64,000 nt of DNA, taken from Gammaproteobacteria bacterium. Its GTDB lineage: Bacteria > Pseudomonadota > Gammaproteobacteria > Enterobacterales > Permianibacteraceae. Under the pieces are notes generated by a model. The model saw only the letters and a program-made list of their open reading frames with translations, had not been told where the DNA came from and ran no database searches. Of the stretch, positions 22,514-29,978 are shown in pieces (the stretch's first letter is position 1; each line of letters begins with the position of its first letter). Both the position numbers and the translations under genes were made by a program. The DNA is taken from NCBI GenBank assembly GCA_016182845.1, contig JACPFT010000009.1, forward strand, positions 62,001 to 126,000, written 5' to 3'.

Positions 22514-23848
22514 CTCGAAGCCGCTGGCATTGGCATCGGGCGCCACGATGGCGAAGCGCACATGCACGGGCGTGCCGCTGGGCATGGGCCTGCCGATCAT
22601 CTCGGGCGCCAGGTATTCCTCGGGGCGGAAACGGCGCACGGCAAGGCGCTTGCCTTCCAGGCTGGTGAAGGCCAGCTCGATGGCGGGGTAGGGTTGGGCG
22701 AAGGCGGCGCGGTTGAGCAGCATCAGATGCACATCGAAGGCACCGGCCTGGGCGGGATTGGGCTTGAGGGCACTGGCGCCGAGCTGGATGCTGGCCACAT
22801 CGCGCATCGGTTGCAGGCGGCAGCCGAGCAGGGCGCAGGCCTGTTCCGCGTAGCTGCGCCAGGCGGGATTTTGCGCCAGGTTGTCCCGGTAGGCCCAGAA
22901 CAGCTGGCCGGCGAGCAGGGCCAGGAGCACCAGGCTGCCCAGGCCCCAGGCGAAGAGACGCAGGGGCGATTCCGGGCGGCGCTCCAGGACCTCGGCCAGC
23001 TCGTCCTCCAGTTCCTCGTCCTGGAAGGGCTGGGTCCCGGGTGGGGCCGCTTCGGCGCCCTGTTCTTGCTCCGTTTCCGCCGTCCCAGCATCGTCCTCCG
23101 GGTAGCTTGAGGCAAAGCGGGCTTCCTGGGTATCGAGGGCCGCGTCCTCGTCTTCGTCGGAGCGTGTCCCCCCATTGAGCAGTTCTTCCACCTCGGGCTC
23201 GTCCAGCCAGCGCGGTTCCTGGCGCGCCGGCAGGGGGCCGAGCACCGAATCGTCCAGAAGGGCATCGTCGATGGCGTAGGCCTCGTCGTCCGGGTCGAAG
23301 TCGTCCAGGGCCGGGTAGCTCGCGGCGGCGGAGGCAGCGCGGGCGGTTAGCGCCGCCTCGTCGTCCTCGTCACGGGCGGGGAAGGGGGCCGCATCCTCCG
23401 GCTCGTCCTCGGTCTCGACCCGCCAGGACCGTTCATCCGGTTCGGCGGCGATGGCCTGGACGGGCAGCTCGTGGCTGGGCGGGGCGGTGAAACTCGCGGG
23501 GGCTTCGGGCTCGGCCAGGCGGGTGCTGACCGAGGCGGTGACCCGGCGCGGGGCGAGTTGGCCGACCGGATCGGCGGCGAGGTCTTCGTTGGGGCGCTTT
23601 TCGCCCAGGCCTTCCTCGCCTTGGTAGGCCTCGCCCAGCTCATTGAGCACGCCGGAGGGCAGGGGGCCGGCGGCGAACTCGCCGCGAGCCGGTGCGCTCA
23701 TTGCCAGATGCTCCTCGGCCAGGAAGACGCTGAAGCATTGACCGCAGCGGACCCGCCCCTCGGCGATGGCCAGATGCTCCGGGCGCACCCGGAACAGGGT
23801 CTTGCAGTAAGGGCAGCGGGCGTGGAAGGCGTCGGTCAGGCGGCTCAT
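22496..23848 (-). CDS. Zinc-ribbon (MJ0042-type) and DUF3426 membrane protein
   Basis: A 450-residue protein. The N-terminal zinc ribbon has C12-P-Y-C15 and C35-G-Q-C38 in the MJ0042 pattern. A long acidic, low-complexity linker (about residues 60-285, rich in E, D, A, P) follows, then one membrane helix (about 300-322, LGSLVLLALLAGQLFWAY), and a DUF3426 domain to the end (FDVHLMLLNRAAFAQPYPAI). The N-terminus is cytoplasmic and DUF3426 periplasmic. Family function is unknown; the gene lies between prmA and dusB as in many Beta- and Gammaproteobacteria. The start at ATG 23848 is set by the zinc ribbon. Its 3' end is part of a 22-bp tandem repeat array. Confidence 0.88.
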   Translation of the reverse strand: MSRLTDAFHARCPYCKTLFRVRPEHLAIAEGRVRCGQCFSVFLAEEHLAMSAPARGEFAAGPLPSGVLNELGEAYQGEEGLGEKRPNEDLAADPVGQLAPRRVTASVSTRLAEPEAPASFTAPPSHELPVQAIAAEPDERSWRVETEDEPEDAAPFPARDEDDEAALTARAASAAASYPALDDFDPDDEAYAIDDALLDDSVLGPLPARQEPRWLDEPEVEELLNGGTRSDEDEDAALDTQEARFASSYPEDDAGTAETEQEQGAEAAPPGTQPFQDEELEDELAEVLERRPESPLRLFAWGLGSLVLLALLAGQLFWAYRDNLAQNPAWRSYAEQACALLGCRLQPMRDVASIQLGASALKPNPAQAGAFDVHLMLLNRAAFAQPYPAIELAFTSLEGKRLAVRRFRPEEYLAPEMIGRPMPSGTPVHVRFAIVAPDANASGFEFRFFE

Positions 23849-23891
23849 TCTTCTTCTAGTTATAAATGAAGCACTTACAGCATAGCTTATC

Positions 23892-24788
23892 TCAGGCGCG
23901 GCGCGTGCCCGACAAGCGTACCCACTCCTCGCGCAGGGCCGGCGGGTCCATCTCGAACCACTGGCCGTAGATGGCCAGAAGTTCCTCGGCCTGGGATTCC
24001 AGGATGCCGGACAGGGCCAGCCAGCCACCGGGCTTGACCAGGCTCGCGAAGCGCGGCGCCAGTTCGCGCAAGGGGCCGGCCAGAATATTGGCGACCAGGC
24101 CGTCGGCCGGGGCGTCGCTGAACTGGGGCGGCAGGACGATGTCCAGGGCCGATTCCGGTACGCTGTTGCGTGCGGCATTCTCGCGGGTGGCCAGGATGGC
24201 CTGGGGGTCGTTGTCGACGCCGACGAAATGGGCGGCGCCTAGCTTGAGGCCGGCGATGGCCAGGATGCCCGAGCCGCAGCCGAAGTCGATGCAGGACTGG
24301 CCGGCCAGGACGCCGCGCGCCGCGAGATCGTCCAGGTATTCCAGGCACAGGGCCGTGGTCGGGTGGGTCCCGGTGCCGAAGGCGAGGCCCGGATCCAGGA
24401 GGATGTTCACGGCGGAGGGATCCGGCGCCTCGCGCCAGCTGGGCACGATCCACAGGCGCTGGCCGAAGCGGATGGGGTGGAACTGATCCATCCACTCGCG
24501 GATCCAGTCCTTGTCCTCCAGGGGCTCCAGGGCCGAGTGCTCGACCTTGGCCCAGAGCGGATCGGCGGCCAGTTCCAGGAGGACCGAATCCATATCGGCC
24601 TCCGCATCCCACAGGCCCACCACCACCACCTCGCTCCACAACGGGGTCTCGCCCGGACCCGGCTCCAAGATCGGCTGATCCTCGGCGTCCAGATAGGTCA
24701 CGGCATCGGCGCCCAGGTCGGACAGACGGTCGGAGAGGGCATCGGCGGCGGCCTTTTGGGTGCGCAGTTTCAGTTGTAGCCAGGGCAT
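23892..24788 (-). CDS. prmA: Ribosomal protein L11 methyltransferase
   Basis: A 298-residue SAM-dependent methyltransferase that trimethylates ribosomal protein L11. The N-terminal substrate-binding domain starts MPWLQLKL. The catalytic domain has LLDPGLAFGTGTHPTTALCL, DFGCGSGILAIA as SAM motif I and LVANILAGPLREL with the active-site N-I-L pattern. The start is ATG 24788; an in-frame TTG two codons earlier is unlikely. The expected accC upstream is absent: merR lies there instead, so the metal block 24.9-33 kb may have been inserted at this point or accBC lies elsewhere. Confidence 0.95.
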   Translation of the reverse strand: MPWLQLKLRTQKAAADALSDRLSDLGADAVTYLDAEDQPILEPGPGETPLWSEVVVVGLWDAEADMDSVLLELAADPLWAKVEHSALEPLEDKDWIREWMDQFHPIRFGQRLWIVPSWREAPDPSAVNILLDPGLAFGTGTHPTTALCLEYLDDLAARGVLAGQSCIDFGCGSGILAIAGLKLGAAHFVGVDNDPQAILATRENAARNSVPESALDIVLPPQFSDAPADGLVANILAGPLRELAPRFASLVKPGGWLALSGILESQAEELLAIYGQWFEMDPPALREEWVRLSGTRRA

Positions 24789-24947
24789 GGGCAATTCCGG
24801 GAGCGTGAAAAGGTAGGCTAGTGTAGCGGCTGGGTGGGGCGGGAAGAAAGCCGCCGCTCGGGGTGCCGGCCGTTTTCCGTTTATGGGGCTGTTTCCGGCT
24901 GGGTTTCGGTAGCGGGCGGCATCGTGCTCGAAGCGGGTTTGGCTTCC

Positions 24948-25358
24948 TCATCCACGTTCCCGCAATACCGCGATCAAGGGGCAGGCCAGCCGCCCGCCTG
25001 CGGTGCCGCAATTCGCCACTGCCTCGGCCAGCACCGCCTCCATGCGTCGAAGTTCGGTGAGCCGCTCGCGCACGCCCTTGAGCTTGTGCTCCGCCAAGCG
25101 GCGGGCCTCCTCGCAATGTGTCCCGTCCTCCAGACGTAGTAACTCGGCGATCTCGTCGAGGTTGAAGCCCAGGCGCTGCGCGGACTTGATGAAGCGAACC
25201 CGAGCCACGTCTGCGTCGCCGTAGCGTCGGATGCCACCGACGGGTTTGGCGGGCTCAGCGAGCAGGCGTCGGCGCTGGTAATAGCGGATGGTTTCGACCT
25301 TGACCCCGGCTGCCTGGGCAAATGCGCCGATGGTCAGCGGCTCCCGGTCCTTGTGCAT
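24948..25358 (-). CDS. merR: Mercury-responsive MerR regulator
   Basis: A 136-residue MerR with Hg-binding cysteines at exactly C82, C117 and C126, the positions known from Tn501/Tn21 MerR. The N-terminal winged helix includes [13 protein letters not shown] and [17 protein letters not shown]. It is transcribed away from merT across a promoter with the characteristic 19-bp spacer (25364-25394) that MerR untwists upon binding Hg(II). The combination makes Hg(II) a firm ligand prediction rather than Pb, Cd or Cu, whose sensors have other cysteine patterns. Confidence 0.95.
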   Translation of the reverse strand: MHKDREPLTIGAFAQAAGVKVETIRYYQRRRLLAEPAKPVGGIRRYGDADVARVRFIKSAQRLGFNLDEIAELLRLEDGTHCEEARRLAEHKLKGVRERLTELRRMEAVLAEAVANCGTAGGRLACPLIAVLRERG

Positions 25359-25363
25359 GGTGA

Positions 25364-25394
25364 TTGACTCCGTACTTGACTACGGAAGTAAGCT
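25364..25394 (+). promoter_or_regulatory. mer operator-promoter with 19-bp spacer
   Basis: -35 TTGACT (25364-25369) and -10 TAAGCT (25389-25394) are separated by 19 bases containing the dyad CCGTAC-TTGA-CTACGG, the MerR operator. The overlong spacer is the hallmark of MerR-activated promoters. It drives merT-merP and the downstream GDCCVxC gene, and overlaps the merR leader, allowing autoregulation. Confidence 0.92.
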
Positions 25395-25429
25395 TAACCC
25401 ATCACGTAAACCGGATGCAGGAGACATAC

Positions 25430-25780
25430 ATGGCGAAGCTCGACAATGCCGGTGGCGCGCTTGCCGCCGGAGGGCTGGCGGCACTACTGGCCTCGACCTG
25501 CTGCCTGGGGCCGCTGGTGTTGGTGACGCTCGGGTTCTCCGGCGCCTGGATCGGCAATCTGGCGGTGCTCGAGGCCTTCCGCCCCTATTTCCTGGCCGTC
25601 GCGTTCGTCGCGATGGGCTTTGCCGGGCGCGCCATCTTCCGCCCGGCCAGTGCCTGCTCGCCCGGCGAGCTCTGCGCCGCGCCGAGGGTGAGGCGCGCCT
25701 ACCGGTGGCTGTTCTGGGCGGTCGCCTTGCTGGTCATGGTCGCCCTCGGTTTCCCCTGGATCGCCCCGCTCTTCTACTGA
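25430..25780 (+). CDS. merT: Mercuric ion transporter MerT
   Basis: A 116-residue inner-membrane protein, exactly the usual MerT length, with three hydrophobic helices. The Cys pair C24-C25 in the first helix and the pair C76/C82 in the cytoplasmic loop relay Hg(II) inward. The start at ATG 25430 gives MAKLDNAGGAL, matching the conserved N-terminus. It is first in the mer transcript, with merP 11 bases downstream. Normally it feeds MerA, which is missing here. Confidence 0.95.
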   Translation: MAKLDNAGGALAAGGLAALLASTCCLGPLVLVTLGFSGAWIGNLAVLEAFRPYFLAVAFVAMGFAGRAIFRPASACSPGELCAAPRVRRAYRWLFWAVALLVMVALGFPWIAPLFY

Positions 25781-25791
25781 GGACTCCCGCC

Positions 25792-26082
25792 ATGCTCAAG
25801 AAACTGCTTGCGACCTGCTCCCTGTTCACCTTCGTCGCCGCTCCAGCCTTCGCCGCGACCCAAAGCATTACCCTGGCCGTGCCGACCATGACCTGCGCCG
25901 CCTGCCCGATCACGGTGAAGCAGGCGCTGTTGAAAACGGAGGGCGTGCTCGAGGCCAGGGTGAGCTGGGAGCCGAAAGAGGCGGTCGTCACCTACGATGA
26001 CAGCCGGACGAATCCGCAAGCGCTGGCCGAGGCGACGGCGAAGGCCGGCTATCCGTCCACGATCGTGCAGGTCAAGCCATGA
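25792..26082 (+). CDS. merP: Periplasmic mercury-binding protein MerP
   Basis: A 96-residue protein with a signal peptide (cleavage after AFA, about residue 21) and a single HMA fold. The metal site is T-M-T-C35-A-A-C38. It collects Hg(II) in the periplasm and passes it to MerT. AGGA lies 8 bases upstream of the ATG. The stop overlaps the next gene by 4 bases. Confidence 0.95.
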   Translation: MLKKLLATCSLFTFVAAPAFAATQSITLAVPTMTCAACPITVKQALLKTEGVLEARVSWEPKEAVVTYDDSRTNPQALAEATAKAGYPSTIVQVKP

Positions 26083-26297
26083 AGGCGCTGCAGACTCAAT
26101 CGACCCTGACCTGTCCTCACTGCGGGGCGCGCACGACGGAAACCATGCCGACCGACGCCTGCCAGTTTTTCTACGAATGTCCAGGCTGCCGTCGATTGCT
26201 CAAGCCCAAGCCGGGGGATTGCTGCGTCTATTGTTCCTATGGCGACCAGCCCTGTCCGCCGGTGCAGCAAGGCGGCTCGAAGCCTTGCTGTAATTGA
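26079..26297 (+). CDS. GDCCVxC-domain small cysteine-rich protein
   Basis: A 72-residue protein with eleven cysteines. Residues 12-15 are C-P-H-C, a second C-x-x-C pair (CPGC) follows near 34-37, then GDCCVYCSYGDQPCPP and a terminal CC. GDCCVxCSYG is the signature of a small family often found in mer operons. It has no signal peptide, so it is probably cytoplasmic, where it could accept Hg(II) from MerT. It overlaps merP by 4 bases and is therefore translationally coupled. The function is not established. Confidence 0.87.
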   Translation: MKALQTQSTLTCPHCGARTTETMPTDACQFFYECPGCRRLLKPKPGDCCVYCSYGDQPCPPVQQGGSKPCCN

Positions 26298-26315
26298 CAA
26301 GCGGAGTGGATGGCG

Positions 26316-26346
26316 CCGGAGAATGGTGCACCGGCACCTTCTCCGG
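26316..26346. terminator. Hairpin between the convergent mer and cus operons
   Basis: CCGGAGAATGGTGC (from 26316) folds with GCACCTTCTCCGG (ending 26346) into a nearly perfect stem with an ACCG-type loop. There is no T-run on either strand, so termination is probable but not certain. Confidence 0.6.
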
Positions 26347-26362
26347 TCGCCCATCCGATCGC

Positions 26363-26707
26363 TTACTTAGGCTCGTCCTGGGCCTTCGGCTCCTCGGCTT
26401 TCTGCCCGCCGCACTTGCCTTCGCGCATCTCCTTGCTGCCGCATTTGCCCTCCATGTCCTTCTTGACCTCGCTGCCTTGTTTCGGATTACCGCTCAAGGT
26501 GGTCTTGGTGGCGCCGCACTTGCCGTCCTTGGTCTTCATGCCCTCACCGCATTGGCCTTCCTTGGTCTTGTCCGGTTCGCTGGCCGCCAGGGCATAGCCC
26601 TGGGCGAGATCGGTATAGCCGAAGGGATTGGCGCCGGCGGTGAGCGCCGGCAGGGCCGCCAGGCTCAGGGTGACGGCCAGGTTCTTGAGATGTCGTTGCG
26701 TCTTCAT
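26363..26707 (-). CDS. HvfA-like EGKCG-repeat secreted peptide (predicted copper-binding RiPP precursor)
   Basis: A 114-residue protein with a signal peptide (about residues 1-26), then NPFGYTDLAQGYALAAS, a block found in HvfA/bufferin-type precursors. The mature tail has four cysteines, each in an [ED]-G-[KQ]-C-G motif (C53, C64, C89, C99), among Lys and Glu. In Haemophilus HvfA, EGKCG cysteines are converted to thiooxazoles by an MNIO (DUF692) enzyme with partner HvfC, giving copper-chelating peptides. No MNIO or partner gene is in this window. It is the last gene after cusC-cusB-cusA, 40 bases beyond the cusA stop, so a role in copper or silver tolerance is inferred. Modification, if any, must come from elsewhere. 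Confidence 0.8.
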   Translation of the reverse strand: MKTQRHLKNLAVTLSLAALPALTAGANPFGYTDLAQGYALAASEPDKTKEGQCGEGMKTKDGKCGATKTTLSGNPKQGSEVKKDMEGKCGSKEMREGKCGGQKAEEPKAQDEPK

Positions 26708-26747
26708 AGCACTCTCCTTTGGCCCGGTAGGGCCGGTTGAGCCCCGC

Positions 26748-29700
26748 TCAGCGGGACTGTTCCGAGTGGACATCGACGACCTCCGGCAGGGCGCGGCCCT
26801 TCCAGAAGGCGTAGACGGCCGGGTAGACGATCAAGACCATGAGCAGCACCGAGGCGGTGCCGCCGACCAGCGGCGCGGCGATGCGCTTCATGACGTCGGC
26901 GCCGGTGCCCGTGCCCCACATGACCGGCACCAGGCTGAGCAGGATGGTGAGGCCGGTCATGAGCTTGGGGCGGATGCGCAGGGCCGCGCCCTCCATGATG
27001 GCGACCGTGAGCTCGTGGCGGCTGCGCAGCTGGCCGCGTGCCGCGTGTTCCCGGTAGGCGATGTTGAGGTAGAGCATCATCAGGATGCCCATCTCCACGG
27101 CGAGGCCGGCGAGGGCGATCATGCCCACCCAGACCGCCACCGAGAGCTTGAAGTCCAGGGCGTACAGCAGCCAGATGGCGCCGCACAAGGAGCCCGGGAC
27201 CGACAGCAGGATGATCCAGACCTCGGTGAAGTCCTTGACGTGGAAATAGAGCATGAGCAGCACGATGAACAAGGTCAGCGGGATCAGGAGTTGCAGCCTG
27301 GCCTTGGCGCGCTCGAAATAGGTGTACTGGCCGGCCCAGTCCAGGCGGTAGCCGGGCGGGATGCGCACGCGCTCCGCGACCACCGCCTTGGCGAGCTCCA
27401 CGTAGTCGGCGAGGCCGATGTCCTCCTTGGGGTCGACCAGCACGAAGCCCAGGAGCTGGCCGTCCTCGTTGCGCAGCATAGGGGCGCCCTCGCGGAAGTG
27501 GATGCTGGCCAGCTCGGTGATGGGGATCTGGGCGCCGCCCGCCGTGGTGACCAGCACTTGCTCCAGCGCCTCCGGGCTGTCGCGGAAATCCCGGGCATAG
27601 CGCACCGTGACCGCGTAACGCTGCCGGCCCTCGATGGTCTCGGTGGCGGCCATGCCGCCCAGGGCGGCCTCGATCACGTCCTGCACGTCGCCGACGTTCA
27701 AGCCGTAACGGGCGGCCTTGGCCCGGTCGATGTCGAAGTCCACGAAATAGCCGCCGCGCAGGCGCTCGGCGAAGGCGCTGCGGGTGTGGGGCGCGGTGCG
27801 CTTGTCGTCGTTCAGGGCCTGCTCGATGGCGATGCCCAGTTTGTCGATCTCGTTGGTGTCGGGCCCGAAGACCTTGATGCCGATGGCGGAGCGTATGCCC
27901 GTGGCCAGCATCTCGGTGCGGGTCTGGATGGGCATCCACCAGATATTGGGCATGCCCGGGAAGCGCAGCTCGGCATCCATCTCGGCGACCAGCGCCTCCC
28001 AGGTCATGCCGGGCCGCCATTGCTCCTGGGGCTTGAGCGAGACGACGGTCTCGATCATGGACAGGGGCGCCGGATCGGTGGCGCTGGTGGAGCGGCCGGC
28101 CTTGCCGAACACCCGTTCCACCTCGGGGAAGCGCTTGAGCCGCTCGTCCATGGCCTGCAGGGTCTTGGCCGCCTCGGCCACGGACATGCCCGGCAGGGCC
28201 GTGGGCATGTACAGGATCGTGCCCTCGTTCAGGGGCGGCATGAACTCGTTGCCTAGCTTGAAGAAGATGGGCACGGTCGCCGCCACGCCGGCCAGGGCCG
28301 CGCCCACCACGGCCCAGCGCCAGCGCACGGCCCATTGCACGACCGGGGTGTAGGCGCGCACCAGGGCCTTGTTGAGCGGCGAGTAGGCGCCGCGCATCCG
28401 GCCCTTGAGGATCAGGGCTGCGAGGGCCGGGATGAAGGTGATGGCGAGCAGGGCGCCCGAGGCCATGGAGAAGGTCTTGGTGTAGGCCAGGGGGCTGAAC
28501 AGCCGGCCCTCCGTGCCCTCCAGGGCGAACACCGGCAGGAAGGACACGGTGATGATGGCCAGCGAGAAGAAGATGCTGGGGCCCACCTGCTGCATGGCCT
28601 CCACCAGGATCTGGAAGCGCGGCGGCCGCGTGGCGTGGTGGTCGTGCTCCCAGATCTCCAGGCGCCGCGACACGTTCTCGATGATGACGATGGCGGCGTC
28701 CACCATGGCGCCGATGGCGATGGCGATGCCGCCCAGGGACATGATGTTGGAGGTCTGGTGCTGGCCCTCCATGGGGATGAAGGACAGGAGGATGGCGATG
28801 GGCAGGGACAGGGCCGCCACCAGGGCCGAGCGGAAATGCAGCAAAAACACGGCGATGATCGCCGAAACCACGAGCATCTCCTCGATCAGCGTGTGCTTGA
28901 GCGTGTCGATGGCGCGCCCGATCAGCTCGGAACGGTCATAGGTCGGCACGAGCTCCACGCCGGCCGGCAGGCCCGGCTTCAATTCCTCCAGGCGCTGCTT
29001 GACCCGCTCGATCACGTTCAGGGCATTCTCGCCGTAGCGCATGACCACGACGCCGCCCACGGTCTCGCCCTCTCCGTCCAGCTCGGCCACGCCGCGCTTG
29101 AGACCCACGCCCTCCGCGACTTCGGCCACATCGCCGACGGTGACCGGCACGCCGCCCGCCCCGGCCTTGAGCACGACGGCGCGGATGTCGCCCAGGGACT
29201 TGATATAACCGCGCCCGCGGATCACATGCTCGTAGCCGGCCAGCTCGATGACCGAACCGCCCACCTCGTTGTTGGAGCGGCGCAGGGCGGCGAGCACGGC
29301 CTGCAGATCGAGGCCGTGCTGACGCAGTTTCAAGGGGTCGATCTGGACCTGGTATTCCTTGACGAAATCGCCCACCGAGGCGACCTCGGCCACGCCCGCC
29401 ACCGATTGCAGGCCGTAGCGCAGGTAGAAGTCCTGCAGGCTGCGCAGGGCCGCCAGGGAATTCTTGCCGCTCGTGTCCCGGAGCGCGTACTGGAACACCC
29501 AGCCGACGCCGGTGGCGTCCGGTCCCAGGGTGGGCTGCACGCCGGACGGCAGCTTGCCCGTGGCCGTGGACAAATACTCGAGCACACGCGAGCGCGCCCA
29601 GTAGATGTCGGTGCCGTCCTCGAAGATCACGTAGACGGCGGAGAAGCCCACCATGCTCTGGCCGCGCACGTACTTGACCCGGGGCGCCGAGCGCAGGGCC

Positions 29701-29978
29701 ACGGTCAGCGGATAGGTGATCTGATCCTCCACCAGATCCGGGCTGCGCCCCGGCCAGTCGCTGGAGATGATGACCTGCACGTCGGAGAGATCGGGGATGG
29801 CGTCCAGGGGCGTGCGCAGCATGGCCAGTGCGCCCCAGACCGCCGCCGCCGCCACGAACAGCAGGGTTAACCAGGGGTTATGGACGCAGTAGGCGATGAC
29901 GCGCTCGATAAAGCCGGGATTCCCGCTCCCTCCCCCCTCGCGGGGGAGGGTTGGGGAGAGGGGGGGTTGATTCACCAT
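26748..29978 (-). CDS. cusA: Heavy-metal RND efflux permease (CusA/CzcA family)
   Basis: A 1076-residue inner-membrane RND transporter with 12 predicted helices and two large periplasmic loops. HME-RND features include DLSDVQVIISSDWPGRSP near the N-terminus, GAMVDAAIVIIENV in helix 4 with the proton-relay Asp, and GNEFMPPLNEGTILYMPTALPG, typical of the Cu/Ag branch. The N-terminal 20 residues are encoded by a dispersed palindrome (29928-29970) and are unlike the family; a native start near FIERVIAYC would lack a good initiation codon. It overlaps cusB by 7 bases. It assembles with CusB and CusC to export Cu(I)/Ag(I) from the periplasm. Co/Zn/Cd specificity is less likely given the adaptor's Cu-type domains. 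Confidence 0.92.
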   Translation of the reverse strand: MVNQPPLSPTLPREGGGSGNPGFIERVIAYCVHNPWLTLLFVAAAAVWGALAMLRTPLDAIPDLSDVQVIISSDWPGRSPDLVEDQITYPLTVALRSAPRVKYVRGQSMVGFSAVYVIFEDGTDIYWARSRVLEYLSTATGKLPSGVQPTLGPDATGVGWVFQYALRDTSGKNSLAALRSLQDFYLRYGLQSVAGVAEVASVGDFVKEYQVQIDPLKLRQHGLDLQAVLAALRRSNNEVGGSVIELAGYEHVIRGRGYIKSLGDIRAVVLKAGAGGVPVTVGDVAEVAEGVGLKRGVAELDGEGETVGGVVVMRYGENALNVIERVKQRLEELKPGLPAGVELVPTYDRSELIGRAIDTLKHTLIEEMLVVSAIIAVFLLHFRSALVAALSLPIAILLSFIPMEGQHQTSNIMSLGGIAIAIGAMVDAAIVIIENVSRRLEIWEHDHHATRPPRFQILVEAMQQVGPSIFFSLAIITVSFLPVFALEGTEGRLFSPLAYTKTFSMASGALLAITFIPALAALILKGRMRGAYSPLNKALVRAYTPVVQWAVRWRWAVVGAALAGVAATVPIFFKLGNEFMPPLNEGTILYMPTALPGMSVAEAAKTLQAMDERLKRFPEVERVFGKAGRSTSATDPAPLSMIETVVSLKPQEQWRPGMTWEALVAEMDAELRFPGMPNIWWMPIQTRTEMLATGIRSAIGIKVFGPDTNEIDKLGIAIEQALNDDKRTAPHTRSAFAERLRGGYFVDFDIDRAKAARYGLNVGDVQDVIEAALGGMAATETIEGRQRYAVTVRYARDFRDSPEALEQVLVTTAGGAQIPITELASIHFREGAPMLRNEDGQLLGFVLVDPKEDIGLADYVELAKAVVAERVRIPPGYRLDWAGQYTYFERAKARLQLLIPLTLFIVLLMLYFHVKDFTEVWIILLSVPGSLCGAIWLLYALDFKLSVAVWVGMIALAGLAVEMGILMMLYLNIAYREHAARGQLRSRHELTVAIMEGAALRIRPKLMTGLTILLSLVPVMWGTGTGADVMKRIAAPLVGGTASVLLMVLIVYPAVYAFWKGRALPEVVDVHSEQSR
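29928..29970. repeat. Dispersed palindrome inside the 5' end of cusA
   Basis: CCCTCCCCC (29928-29936) pairs with GGGGGAGGG (29942-29950), continuing into TTGGGGAGAGGGGGG. It is the same family as the CT-rich palindromes at 2008, 19013 and 49194. Here it lies within the first codons of cusA, encoding PPLSPTLPREGGG. Confidence 0.8.
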
